DNA from: Petrolisthes cinctipes
Lineage: Eukaryota > Arthropoda > Malacostraca > Decapoda > Porcellanidae
Direction: 5' to 3'
DNA: 64,000 nucleotides
NCBI GenBank assembly: GCA_033782935.1
Contig: JAWQEG010000166.1
Location: 214,001 to 278,000 of the forward strand
The notes beneath the pieces were generated by a model. It was not told the DNA's origin. It worked only from the letters and a program-made list of their open reading frames with translations, and searched no databases. Both the position numbers and the translations under genes were made by a program. Shown here piece after piece: positions 1 through 10,490 of the stretch (its first letter is position 1; the number at the start of each line of letters is the position of its first letter).

Positions 1-261
1 CACATATCGACTTTTGGGTGCCTAAAATATCGATTTTGAGTATGTTTTGGGTCTGTATCTTGAAAACATTCTAACTAGGAGTAGGCATGTACAGATCGCT
101 TCTTGGACCCCAAAATATCGAATTTGCGGGCGTTTGGAGCCTGACTTTGAGATATAAACGGGTACAGAAGATGCATCCACATATCGACTTTTGGGCACCT
201 AAAATATCGATTTTCTGTATGTTTTGAGCCTGTATTTTGAAAATACTTTAACACGGAGTAG

Positions 262-408
262 GCATGTACAGATCGCTTCTGGGACCCCAAAATATCGAAT
301 TTTCGGGTGTTTTGGGCCTGAAATTGAGATATCGACTTTTGGCACCTAAAATATCGATTTTTAGCTTGTTTTGGGCCTATAATTTGAAAATATTCAAGCA
401 CTGAGAAG
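262..408 (+). repeat. Reference short monomer, 147 bp (B' 59 + A 88)
   Basis: The motif AAAATATCGA falls at 289, 348 and 436, so B' is 59 bp and A is 88 bp. The sequence passes straight from GAGATAT to CGACTTT, omitting the AAACGGGTACAGAAGATGCA part of B. The missing piece (about 29-30 bp) is flanked in full monomers by ATAT on both sides, so the deletion joins two short direct repeats. Steps of 145-147 bp recur many times (409 to 556, 1,199 to 1,346, 1,346 to 1,493, 2,004 to 2,151, 7,899 to 8,046, 8,046 to 8,193, 8,193 to 8,340). They end in L-type junctions. Confidence 0.92.
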
Positions 409-700
409 GCATGTACAGATCGCTTCTTGGACCCAAAAATATCGAATTTTCGGGTGTTTTGGGCCTGAATTTGAGATATCGACTTTGGGAACATAAAATA
501 TCGATTTTTAGCATGTTTTTGGCTTATATTAAGAAAATATTCTAGCACTGAGTAGGCATGTACAGATCGATTCTGGGACCCCAAATTATAGAATTTTCGG
601 GTGTTTTGGGCCTGAATTTGAGATATCGACTTTGGGCACCAAATATAACGATTAAGCATGTTTTCAGCCTATATTTTGAAAATATTCTAGCACTGAGTAA

Positions 701-876
701 GCATTTACAGATCGCTTCTGGGACCCCAAAATATCGAATAATCGGGTGCTTTGAGCCTGAATTTGAGGTATAAACGGGTACTGAAGATGCATGCACATAT
801 CGACTTTCGACACTTAAAATATCGATTTTTAGCATGTTTTGAGCCTATATTTTGAAAACATTCTAGCACTGAGTAG
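701..876 (+). repeat. Reference M-entry monomer, 176 bp
   Basis: This step runs from an L-type anchor to an M-type anchor. Its A half carries the diagnostic CGACTTTCGACACTTAAAAT (usually CGACTTTGGACACTTAAAAT), one base shorter than the ordinary CGACTTTTGGGCACCTAAAA form. It ends in TTTTGAGCCTATATTTTGAA and AACATTCTAGCACTGAG. The same 176-bp step precedes nearly every S monomer (1,493 to 1,669, 4,313 to 4,489, 5,354 to 5,530, 7,211 to 7,387, 8,340 to 8,516), so it is a reproducible cassette position. Confidence 0.88.
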
Positions 877-1034
877 GCATGTACAGATCGCTTCTCAGAC
901 CCAAAAATATCGAATTTTAGGGTGTTTTGAGGTTGAATTTGGGATATAAACGGGTGCAGAAGATGCATACACATATTGACTTTGGGCACCTAAAATATCG
1001 ATTTTCAGCATGTTTTGGGCGTGTATCTGAGTAG
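877..1034 (+). repeat. Reference S monomer, 158 bp (B 88 + A' 70)
   Basis: The A half has lost 18 bp, so GCCTGTATTTTGAAAATACT with its downstream segment is replaced by GTGTATCTGAGTAGGCATG (normally GCCTGTATCTGAGTAGGCA). In the equivalent copy at 1,669-1,826 the motif positions 1,696, 1,784 and 1,854 give 88 + 70. The B half is a recognisable sub-lineage reading GAGGTTGAATTTGGGATATA, GGGTGCAGAAGATGCATACA and CACATATTGACTTT. Other 158-bp steps start at 1,669, 2,495, 3,153, 4,489, 5,530, 7,387 and 8,516. Confidence 0.9.
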
Positions 1035-1198
1035 GCATGTACAGATCGCTTCTGGGACCCCAAAATATCGAATTTTTGGGTGTTTTGAGCCTGAATTTGA
1101 GATATAAACGGGTACACATATCGACCTTTGGGCACCGAAAATATCGATTTTCTGTCTGTTTTGGGCCTGTATTTTGAAAATACTCTAACACGGCGTAA

Positions 1199-2003
1199 GC
1201 ATGTACAGATCGCTTCTGGGACCCCAAAATATCGAAATTTCGGGTGTTTTGGGCCTGAATTTGAGATATCGTCTTTGGGCTCCTAAAATATCGATTTTTA
1301 GCATGTTTTGGGCCCATATTTTGAAAATATTCTAGCACTGAGTAGGCATGTACAGATCGCTTCAGGGACCCCAAAATATCGAATTTTCGGGTGTTTTGGG
1401 CCTGAATTTGAGATATCGACTTTGGGCACCTAAAATATCGATTTTTAGCATGTTTTAGGCCTATATTTTGAAAATATTCTAGCACTGAGTAGGCATGTAC
1501 AGATCGCTTCTGGGACCCCAAAATATCGGATTTTCGGGTGTTTTGGGCCTGAATTTGAGATATAAAAGGATACAGAAGATGCATGCACATATCGACTTTG
1601 GACACATAAAATATTGATTTTTAGCATGTTTTGAGCCTATATTTTGAAAACATTCTAGCACTGAGTAGGCATGTACAGATCGTTTCTGGGACCCAACAAT
1701 ATCGAATTTTCGGGTGTTTTGAGGTTGAATTTGAGATATAAACGAGTGCAGAAGATACATACACATATTGACTTTGGGCACCTAAAATATCGATTTTCAG
1801 CATGTTTTGGGCCTGTATCTGAGTAGGCATGTACAGATCGCTACTGGGACCCCAAAATATCGAATTTTCGGGTGTTTGGAGCCTGAATTTGAGATATAAA
1901 CGGGTACAGAAAATGCATGCACATATCGACTTTTGGGCACCTAAAATATCGATTTTCAGCATGTATTGGGCCTGTATTTTGAAAATACTCTAACATGGAG
2001 TAG
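1199..2003 (+). repeat. Example higher-order cassette P-L-L-M-S, 805 bp
   Basis: Anchor positions 1,199 (P), 1,346 (L), 1,493 (L), 1,669 (M), 1,827 (S) and 2,004 (next P) give steps of 147, 147, 176, 158 and 177 bp. The same order with one, two or three L monomers appears at 262-1,198 and 7,899 onward. The order is frequent but not strict, so this is a loose higher-order repeat rather than a fixed multimer. Confidence 0.75.
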
Positions 2004-2315
2004 GCATTTACAGTTTGCTTCTGGGACCCCAAAATATCGAATTTTCGGGTGTTTTAGGCCTGAATTTGAGATATCGTCTTTGGGCACCTAAAATATCGAT
2101 TTTTAGCATGTTTTGGGACTATATTTTGAAAATATTCTAGCACTAAGTAGGCATGTACAGATCACTTCTGGGACCCAAAAATATCGAATTTTCAGGTGTT
2201 TTGAGCCTGAATTTGAGATATAAACGGGTACAGAAGATGCATGCACATATCGACTTTGGACACTTAAAATATCGATTTTTAGTATGTTTTGATCCTATAT
2301 TTTGAAAACATTCTA

Positions 2316-2330
2316 GCACTAAGTAGCAGA
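2316..2330 (+). repeat. M-type monomer with 7-bp anchor deletion
   Basis: GCACTAAGTAGCAGATCGC lacks the seven bases GCATGTA present in other anchors (GTAGGCATGTACAGATC). This removes the core of the most conserved box while the rest of the monomer is intact. It is one of seven such monomers in the window. Confidence 0.8.
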
Positions 2331-5300
2331 TCGCTTATGGGACCCCAAAATATCGAATTTTCGTGTGTTTTGAGGTTGAATTTGGGATATAAACGGGTGC
2401 AGAAGATGCATACACATAATGACTTTGGTCACCTAAAATATCGATTTTAGCATGTTTTGGGCCTAAATTTTGAAAACATTCTAGCACTGAGTAGGCATGT
2501 ACAGATCGCTTCTGGGACCCAAAACTATCGAATTTTTGGGTGTTGTGAGGTTGAAATTGAGATATAAACGAGTGCAGAAGATGCATACACATATTGACTT
2601 TGGGCACCTAAACTATCGATTTTCAGCATGTTTTAGGCCTATATCTGAGTAGGCACGTACAGATCGCTTCTGGGACCCCAAAATATCGAATTTTCGGGTG
2701 TTTGGAGCCTGAATTTGAGATATAAACGGGTACAGAGAATGCATGCACATATCGACTTTTGGGCACCTACGAGATCGATTTTCAGTATGTTTTGGGCCTG
2801 TATTTTGAAAATACTCTAACACGGAGTAGGCATGTACAATTTGCTTTTGGGACCCCAAAATATCGAATTTTCGGGTGTTTTGGGCCTGAATTTGAGATAT
2901 CGACTTTGGGCACCTAAAATATCGATTTTTGCATGTTTTGGGCCTATATTTTGAAAATATTCTAGCACTGAGTAGGCATGTACAGATCGCTTCTGGATCC
3001 CCAAAATATCGAATTTTAGGGTGATTTGAGCCTGAATTTGAGATATAAACGGGTACAGAAGGTGCATGCACATATCGACTTTTGGGCACCTAAAATATCG
3101 ATTTTGAGCATGTTTTGGGTCTGTATCTTGAAAACATTCTAACTAGGAGTAGGCATGTACAGATCGCTTCTGGCACCCAAAAATATCGAATTTTCGAGTG
3201 TTTTGAGGTTGAATTTGAGATATAAACGAGTGCAGAAGATGAATACAGATATTGACTTTGGGCACCTAAAATATCGATTTTCAGCTTGTTTTGGGCCTGC
3301 ATCTGAGTAGGTATGTACAGATCGCTTCTGGGACCCCAAAATATCGAATTTTCGGGTGTTTTGAGCCTGAATTTGAGATATAAACGGGTACAGAAGATGC
3401 ATGCACAAATCGACTTTTGGGCACCTAACATATCGATTTTCTGTATGTTTTGGGCCTTTATTTTGAAAATACTCTAACTCGGAGTAGGCATGTACAGATC
3501 GCTTCTGTGACCCCAAAATATCGAATTTTTGGGTGTTTTGGGCCTGAATTTGAGATATCGACTTTGAGCACCTAAAATATCGATTTTTAGCATGTTTTGG
3601 GCCTATATTTTGAAAATATTCTAGCTTTGAGAAAGCATGTACAGATCGTTTCTGGGACCCCAAAATATCGAACTTTCGGGTGTTTGGAGCCTGAATTTGA
3701 GATATAAACGGGTACAGAAGATTCATGCACATATCGACTTTTGGGCACCTAAAATATCGATTTTCTGTATGCTTTGGGCCTGTATTCTGAAAATACTCTA
3801 ACACGGAGTAGGCATGTACAGATCGCTTCTGGAACCCCAAAATATCGAATTTTCGGGTGTTTTGGGTCTGAATTTGAGATATCGACTTTGAGAACCTAAA
3901 ATATCGATTTTTAGCATGTTTTGGGCCTATATTTTGAAAATATTCTAGCACTGAGTAGGCATTTACAGATCGCTTCTGGGACCCCAAAATACCGAATTCT
4001 CGGGTGTTTTGAGCCTGAATTTGAGATATAAACAACTACTGAATATGCATGCACATATCGACTTTTGGGCACCTAAAATATCGATTTTGAGCATGTTTTG
4101 GGTCTGTACCTTGAAAACATTCTACGTAGGAGTATTCATGTACAGATCGCTTCTAGGACCAAAAAATACCGAATTTTCGGGTGTTTTGACCCTGAATTTG
4201 AGATATAAAAGGGTACAGAAGATGCATGCACATATCGACTTTGCACACTTAAAATATCGATTTTCAGCATGTTTTGGGCCTGTATTTTAAAAAACATTCT
4301 AGCACTGAGTAGGCATGTACAGATCGCTTCTGGGACCCCAAAATATCGAATTTTCGGGTGTTTGGAGCCTGAATTTGAGATATAAAAGGATACAGAAGAT
4401 GATTGCACATATCGACTTTGGACACATAAAATATTGATTTTTAGCATGTTTTGAGCCTATTTTTTGAAAACATTCTAGCACTGAGTAGGCATGTACAGAT
4501 CGCTTCTGGGACCCCAAAATATCGAATTTTGGGGTGTTTTGAGGTTGAATTTGAGATATAAACGAGTGCAGAAGATGCATACACATATTGACTTTGGGCA
4601 CCTAAAATATCGATTTTCAGCATGTTTTGGGCCTGTATCTGAGTAGGCATGTACAGATCGCTACTGGGACTCCAAAATATCGAATTTTTGGGTGTTTGGA
4701 GCCTGAATTTCAGATATAAACAGGTACTGAAAATGCATGCACATATCGACTTTTGGTCACCTAAAATATCGAATTTGAGCATGTTTTGGGCCTATATTAT
4801 AAAAATATTCTAGCACTGAGTAAGCATTTACAGATCGCTTCTGGGACCCCAAAATATCGAATTTTCGGGTGTTTAGAGCCTGAATTTGAGATATAAACGG
4901 GTACAGAAAATGCATGCACATATTGACTTTGGGCACCTAAAATATCGATTTTTAGAATGTTTTGGGCCTGTATTTTGAAAATACTCTAAAACGGAGTAGG
5001 CATGTACAGATCGCTTCTGGGACCCCAAAATGTCGATTTTTCGGGTCTTTTGAACCTGAATTCGAGATATAAACAAGTACTGAACATGCATGCACATATC
5101 GACTTTTGGTCACCTAAAATATCGATTTTGAGCATGTTTTGGGTCTGTATCTTGAAAACATTTTAACTAGGAGTAGGCATGTACTGATCGCTTCTAGGAT
5201 CCAAAAATACCGAGTTTTCGGGTGTTTTGACCCTGAATTTGAGATATAAAAGGGTACAGAAGATACATGCACATATCGACTTTGGACACTTAAAATATCG

Positions 5301-6675
5301 ATTTTTAGCATGTTTTGAGCCTATATTTTAAAAAACATTCTAGCATTGAGTAGGCATGTACAGATCGCTTCTGGGACCCCAAAATATCGAATTTTCGGGT
5401 GTTTGGAGCCTGAATTTGAGATATAAAAGGATACAGAAGATGATTGTACATATCGACTTTGGACACATAAAATATTGATTTTTAGCATGTTTTGAGCCTA
5501 TATTTTGAAAACATTCTAGCACTGAGTAGGCATTTACAGATCGCTTCTGGGACCCCAAAATATCGTATTTTGGGGTGTTTTGAGGTTGAATTTGAGATAT
5601 AAACGAGTGCAGAAGATGCATACACATATTGACTTTGGGCACCTAAACTATCGATTTTCAGCATGTTTTGGGCCTATATCTGAGTAGGCACGTACAGATC
5701 GCTTCTGGGACCCCAAAATATCGAATTTTCGGGTGTTTGGAGCCTGAATTTGAGATATAAACGGGTACAGAAAATGCATGCACATATCGACTTTTGGGCA
5801 CCTAAAATATCGATTTTCTGTATGTTTTTGGGCCTTTATTTTGAAAATACTCTAACACGGAGTAGGCATGTACAGATCGCTACTGGGACCCCAAAATATC
5901 GAATTTTCGGGTGTTTTGGGCCTGAATTTGAGATATTGTCTTTGGGCACCTAAAATATCGATTTTTGCATGTTTTGGGCCTATATTTTGAAAATATTCTA
6001 GCACTGAGTAGGCATGTACAGATCGCTTCTGGATCCCCAAAATATCGAATTTTAGGGTGATTTGAGCCTGAATTTGAGATATAAACGGGTACAGAAGATG
6101 CATGCACATATCGACTTTTGGGCACCTAAAATATCGATTTTGAGCATATTTTGGGCCTGTATTCTGAAAATACTCTAACACGGAGTAGGCATGTACAGAT
6201 CGCTTCTGGGACCCAAAAATATCGAATTTACGGGTGTTTTGGGTCTGAATTTGAGATATCGACTTTGAGAACCTAAAATATCGATTTTTAGCATGTTTTG
6301 GGCCTATATTTTGAAAATATTCTAGCACTGAGTAGGCATGTATAGATCGCTTCTGGGACCCCAAAATATCGAATTTTCGAGTGTTTTGAGCCTGAATTTG
6401 AGATATAAACGGGTACAGAAGATGCATGCACATATCAACTTTTGGGCACCTAACATACCAATTTTTAGCATGTTTTTGGGCCTATATTTTGAAAATATTC
6501 TAGCACTAAGTAGGCATGGACAGATCACTTCTGGGACCCCAAAATATCGAGGTTTCGGGGGTTTGGAGCCTGAATTTGAGATTTTAACGGGTACAGAAGA
6601 TGCATGCACATATCGACTTTGAACACTTAAAATATCGATTTTTAGCATGTTTTGAGCCTATATTTTGAAAACATT

Positions 6676-6696
6676 CTAGCACTGAGTAACAGATCG
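6676..6696 (+). repeat. M-type monomer with 7-bp anchor deletion
   Basis: ACTGAGTAACAGATCGC lacks GGCATGT. The upstream segment carries the linked variants GAGATTTTAACGGG and CGACTTTGAACACTTAAAAT. The same variants accompany this deletion near 48,490, 61,070 and 62,405, so the deletion marks a lineage rather than independent events. Confidence 0.8.
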
Positions 6697-7721
6697 CTTC
6701 TGGGACCCAAAAATATCGAAATTTCGGGTGATTTGAGGTTGAATTTGGGATATAAACGGGTGCATAAGATGCATACACATAATGACTTTGGTCACCTAAA
6801 ATATTGATTTTCAGCATGTTTTGGGCCTGTATTTTGAAAAAACTCTAAAACGGAGTAGGCAAATACAGATCGCTTCTGGGACCCCAAAATACCGAATTTT
6901 CGGGTGTTTGGAGCCTCAATTTGAGATATAAACGGGTACAGAAGATGCATCAACATATCGACTTTTGGGCACCTAAAATATCGATTTTGAGCTTGTTCTG
7001 GGCCTATATTGAAAATACTCTAACACTGAGTAGGCATGTACAAATCACTTCTGGGACCCCAAAATATCGAATTTTCGGGTGTTTTGAGCCTGAATTTGAT
7101 ATATAAACAGGTTCTTAAGATCCATGCACATATCGACTTTTGGGCACCTAAAATATCGATTTTGAGCATGTTTTAGGTTTGTATCTTGATAACATTCTAA
7201 CTAGGAGTAGGCATGTACAGATCGCTTCTAAGACCCAAAAATACCGAATTTTCGGGCGTTTTGAGCCTGAATTTGAGATATAAAAGGGTACAGAAGAAGC
7301 ATGCACATATCAACTTTGGACACCTAAAATATCGATTTTTAGCATGTTTTGAGCCTGTATTTTGAAAACATTCTAGCACTGAGTAGGCATGTACAGATAA
7401 CTTCTGGAACCCAAAAATATCGAATTTTCGGGTTTTTTAAGGTTGAATTTGAGATATAAACGAGTGAAGAAGATGCATACACATATTGACTTTGGGCACC
7501 TAAAATATCGATTTTCAGCATGTTTTGGGCCTGTATCTGAGTAGGCATGTACAAATTGCTTCTGGGACCCCAAAATATCAACTTTTCGGGTGTTTGGAGC
7601 CTGAATTTGAGATATAAACGGGTACAAAAGATGCATGGACATATCGACTTTTGGGCACCTAAAATATCGATTTTGAGCATGTTTTGGGTCTGTATCTTGA
7701 AAACATTCTATCTAGGAGTAG

Positions 7722-7898
7722 GCATGTACAGATCGCTTCTGGGACCCCAAAATATCGAATTTGCGGGCGTTTGGAGCCTGAATTTGAGATATAAACGGGT
7801 ACAGAAGATGCATCCACATATCGACTTTTGGGAACCTAAAATATCGATTTTCTGTATGTTTTGAGCCTGTATTTTGAAAATACTCTAACACGGAGAAG
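7722..7898 (+). repeat. Reference full monomer, 177 bp (half-units B + A)
   Basis: This step runs from one GCATGTACAG anchor to the next and is exactly 177 bp. It begins with the conserved box, continues through B-half landmarks (CAAAATATCGAATTT, GCCTGAATTTGAGATATAAA, GGTACAGAAGATGCAT) and then A-half landmarks (CACATATCGACTTTTGGG, TAAAATATCGATTTTCTG, TTTTGAAAATACTCTAACAC). The end is a P-type junction (ACTCTAACACGGAG). Steps of 176-178 bp recur across the window, for example 85 to 262, 1,827 to 2,004, 2,653 to 2,830, 3,635 to 3,812 and 7,545 to 7,722. Confidence 0.93.
7749..7837 (+). repeat. Half-unit B (89 bp) of the reference monomer
   Basis: This is measured from one AAAATATCGA motif to the next. 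It reads AAAATATCGAATTT, then a GGGCG/GGGTG patch, then GAGCCTGAATTTGAGATATA, AAACGGGTACAGAAG, ATGCATCCACATATCGACTT. It aligns motif by motif with half-unit A: AAAATATCGA(A)TTTT, G(T)GTTTTGRGCCTG, ATTTGA, GCATGNACA, ATCGNCTT, GGG(A/C)ACC. The shared order and near-equal length indicate that the 177-bp monomer arose by dimerisation of a unit of about 88 bp. Confidence 0.8.
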
Positions 7899-7925
7899 GC
7901 ATGTACAGATCGCTTCTGGGACCCC
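7838..7925 (+). repeat. Half-unit A (88 bp) of the reference monomer
   Basis: This begins at AAAATATCGATTTTC and runs through ATGTTTTGAGCCTGTATTTT, GAAAATACTCTAACACGG, AGAAGGCATGTACAGATCGC and TTCTGGGACCCC. Its 3' part (GCATGTACAGATCGCTTCTG) is the counterpart of GCATNCACATATCGACTTTT in half B. The segment between GCCTGTAT and GTAGGCATG is the most variable part of the satellite and defines the monomer types: R (ACATTCTAACTAGGAG), P (ACTCTAACACGGAG), L (ATATTCTAGCACTGAG), M (ACATTCTAGCACTGAG) and S (deleted, TGTATCTGAG). Confidence 0.8.
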
Positions 7926-9169
7926 AAAATATCGAATTTTCGGGTGTTTTGGGCCTGAAATTGAGATATCGACTTTTGGCACCTAAAATATCGATTTTCT
8001 GTATGTTTTGAGCCTGTATTTTGAAAATATTCTAACACGGAGAAGGCATGTACAGATCGCTTCAGGGACCCCAAAATATCGAATTTTCGGGTGTTTTGGG
8101 CTTGAATTTGAGATTTCGACTTTGGGCACCTAAAATATCGATTTTTAGCATGTTTTAGGGCTATATTTTGAAAATATTCTAGCACTGAGTAGGCATGTAC
8201 AGATCGCTTCTGAGACCCCAAAATATCGAATTTTCGGGTGTTTTAGGCCTGAATTTGAGATATCGACTTTGGGCACTTAAAATATCGATTTTTAGCATGT
8301 TTTGGGCCTATATTTTGAAAATATTCTAGCACTGAGTAGGCATGTACAGATCGCTTCTGGGACCCCAAAATATCGAATTTTCGGGTGTTTTGAGCCTGAA
8401 TTTGAGATATAAACGGGTACAGAAGATGTATGCACATACTGACTTTGGACACTTAAAATATCGATTTTTTGCATGTTTTGAGCCTATATTTTGAAAACAT
8501 TCTAGCACTGAGTAGGCATGTACAGATCGCTTCTCGGACCCAAAAATATCGAATTTTAGGGTGTTTTGAGGTTGAATTTGGGATATAAACGGGTGCAGGA
8601 GATGCATACACATATTGAGTTTGGGCACCTAAAATATCGATTTTCAGCATGTTTTGGGCCTGTATCTGAGTAGGCATGTACAGTTCGCTTCTGGGACCCC
8701 AAAATATCGAATTTTCGGGTGTTTGGAGCCTGAATTTGAGATATAAACGGGTACAGAAAATGCATGCACATATTGAATTTGGGCACCTAAAATTTCGATT
8801 TTCAGTATGTTTTTGGGCCTTTATTTTGAAAATACTCTAACACGGAGTAGGCATGTACAGATCGCTTCTGGGACCCCGAAATATCGAATTTTAGGGTGTT
8901 TTGGGCCTGAATTTGAGATATCGACTATGGGCACCTAAAATATCGATTTTTAGCATATTTTGGGCATATATTTTGAAAATATTCTAGCACTAAGTAGGCA
9001 TGTACAGATCACTTCTGGAACCCTAAAATATCGAATTTTTGGGTGTTTTCAGCCTGAATTTGAGATATAAACGGGTACAGAAGATGCATGCACATATCGA
9101 CTTTGGACACTTAAAATATCGATTTTTAGCATGTTTTGAGCCTATATTTTGAAAACATTCTAGTACTGA

Positions 9170-10490
9170 GTAGGCATGTACAGATCGCTTCTGGGACCCC
9201 AAAATATCGAATTTTCGGGTGTTTTGAGGTTGAATTTGGGATATAAACGGGTGCAGAAGATGCATACACATATTGACTTTGGTCACCTAAAATATCGATT
9301 TTCAGCATGTTTTGTGCCTGTATTTTGAAAATACTCTAACACGGAGTAGGCAAGTACAGATCGCTTCTGGGATCCCAAAATATCGAATTTTCGGGTGTTT
9401 GGAGCCTGAATTTGAGATATAAACGGGTACAAAAGATGCATCCACATATCGACTTTTCGGCACCTAAAAGATCGATTTTCAGGATGTTTTGGGCCTTTAT
9501 ATTGAAAATACTCTAACACGGTGTGGGCATGTACAGATCGCTTCTGGAACCCTAAAATATCGAATTTTCGAGTGTTTTGGGCCTGAATTTGAGATATCGA
9601 CTTTTGGCACCTAAAATTTCGAATTTTAGCATGTTTTGGGCCTATATTTTGAAAACATTCTAGCACTGAGTAGGCATGTACGGATCGCTTCTGGGAACCA
9701 TAAATACCGAATTTTCGGGGGTTTTGTGCCTGAGTTTGAGATGTAAACGTGTACAGAAGATGCATGCACATATCGACTTTGGACACTTAAAATATCGATT
9801 TTTAGCATGTTTTGAGCCTATATTTTGAAAACATTCTAGCACTGAGTAGGCATGTACAGATCGCTTCTGGGACCCAAAAATATCGAATTTTCGGGAGTTA
9901 GGAGCATGAATTTGCGATATAAACGGGTGCAGAAGATGCATACACATATTGACTTTGGGCACCTAAAATATCGGTTTTCAGCATGTTTTGGGCCTGTATC
10001 TGATTAGGCATGTACAGATTGCTTCTGGGACCCCAAAATATCGAATTTTAGGGTGTTTATAGCATGAATTTGCGATATAAACGGGTACAGAAGATGCATA
10101 TACATATCGACTTTTGGGCACATAAAATATCGATTTTCTGTATGTTTTGGGCCTGTATTTTGAAAATACTCTAACACGTAGTAGGCATGTACAGATCGCT
10201 TCAGGGACCCTAAAATATCAATTTTTTGGGTTTTTTGGGCATGAATTTGAGATATCGACTTTCGGCACCTAAATGATCGATTCTTAGCATGTTTTGGGCC
10301 TATATTTTGAAAATATTCTAGCACTGAGTAGGCATGTACAGATCGCTTCTGGGACCCCAAAATATCGAATTTTCGGGTGTTTTGGGCCTGAATTTGAGAT
10401 ATCGACTTTGGGCACCTAAAATTTCGATTTTTTGCATGTTTTGGGCCTATATTTTGAAAATATTCTAGCACTGAGTAGGCATGTACAGAT
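9170..10490 (+). repeat. Block copy, left member (offset +6,992)
   Basis: This matches 16,162-17,482 position for position at a constant offset of 6,992 bp. Shared rare variants include CGACTTTTCGGCACCTAAAA with AGATCGATTTTCAGGAT, GCATGTACGGATCGCTTC with GGGAACCATAAATACC, GATTCTTAGCATG and AAAATTTCGATTTTTTGCA. Ends are where matching variants stop, so they are approximate to tens of bases. Confidence 0.8.

Larger units (their letters stand above)
1..1110 (+). repeat. Diverged block copy, left member (offset +7,637)
   Basis: Anchors at 85, 262, 409, 556, 701, 877 and 1,035 match 7,722, 7,899, 8,046, 8,193, 8,340, 8,516 and 8,674 with the same types. Private variants are shared, such as ATCGAATTTGCGGGCGTTTG after the first anchor, GAGAAGGCATG, and CTC(A/G)GACCC with GAATTTTAGGGTG before the S monomer. 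Several substitutions and a 2-bp length difference separate the copies, so this is an older duplication. Ends are approximate, and the left end is cut by the window. Confidence 0.75.
1..7637 (+). repeat. Left array zone with R-type monomers
   Basis: Anchors measured here include 85, 262, 409, 556, 701, 877, 1035, 1199, 1346, 1493, 1669, 1827, 2004, 2151, 2495, 2653, 2830, 2976, 3153, 3311, 3488, 3635, 3812, 3959, 4136, 4313, 4489, 4647, 4824, 5000, 5177, 5354, 5530, 5688, 5866, 6012, 6189, 6336, 6514, 6859, 7034, 7211, 7387 and 7545. Almost all steps are 145-147, 158 or 175-178 bp. Exceptions are 164 bp (1,035 to 1,199, where AGAAGATGCATG is lost near 1,112) and two double steps of 344-345 bp that contain a 7-bp deletion. 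R-type junctions (TAACTAGGAG or near) occur at about 71, 3,141, 5,165 and 7,199, with a degenerate one at 4,122. No gene or other element is seen. Confidence 0.85.
7638..8750 (+). repeat. Diverged block copy, right member (offset +7,637)
   Basis: This is the partner of 1-1,110, with the same monomer order R, P, (L)n, M, S. One intermediate junction that is L-type on the left (near 395) reads as a P-like form here (CTAACACGGAGAAGG near 8,032). That mosaic pattern suggests local gene conversion between adjacent monomers after the block was copied. Confidence 0.7.

Noticed and set aside
3139..4035. A 298-codon minus-strand open frame and about 200 similar frames as protein-coding genes
   Set aside because: All are translations of the same satellite in phase with 147- and 177-bp monomers. 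They overlap one another, start and stop at monomer-type changes, and show no recognisable domain, gene structure or codon signature.
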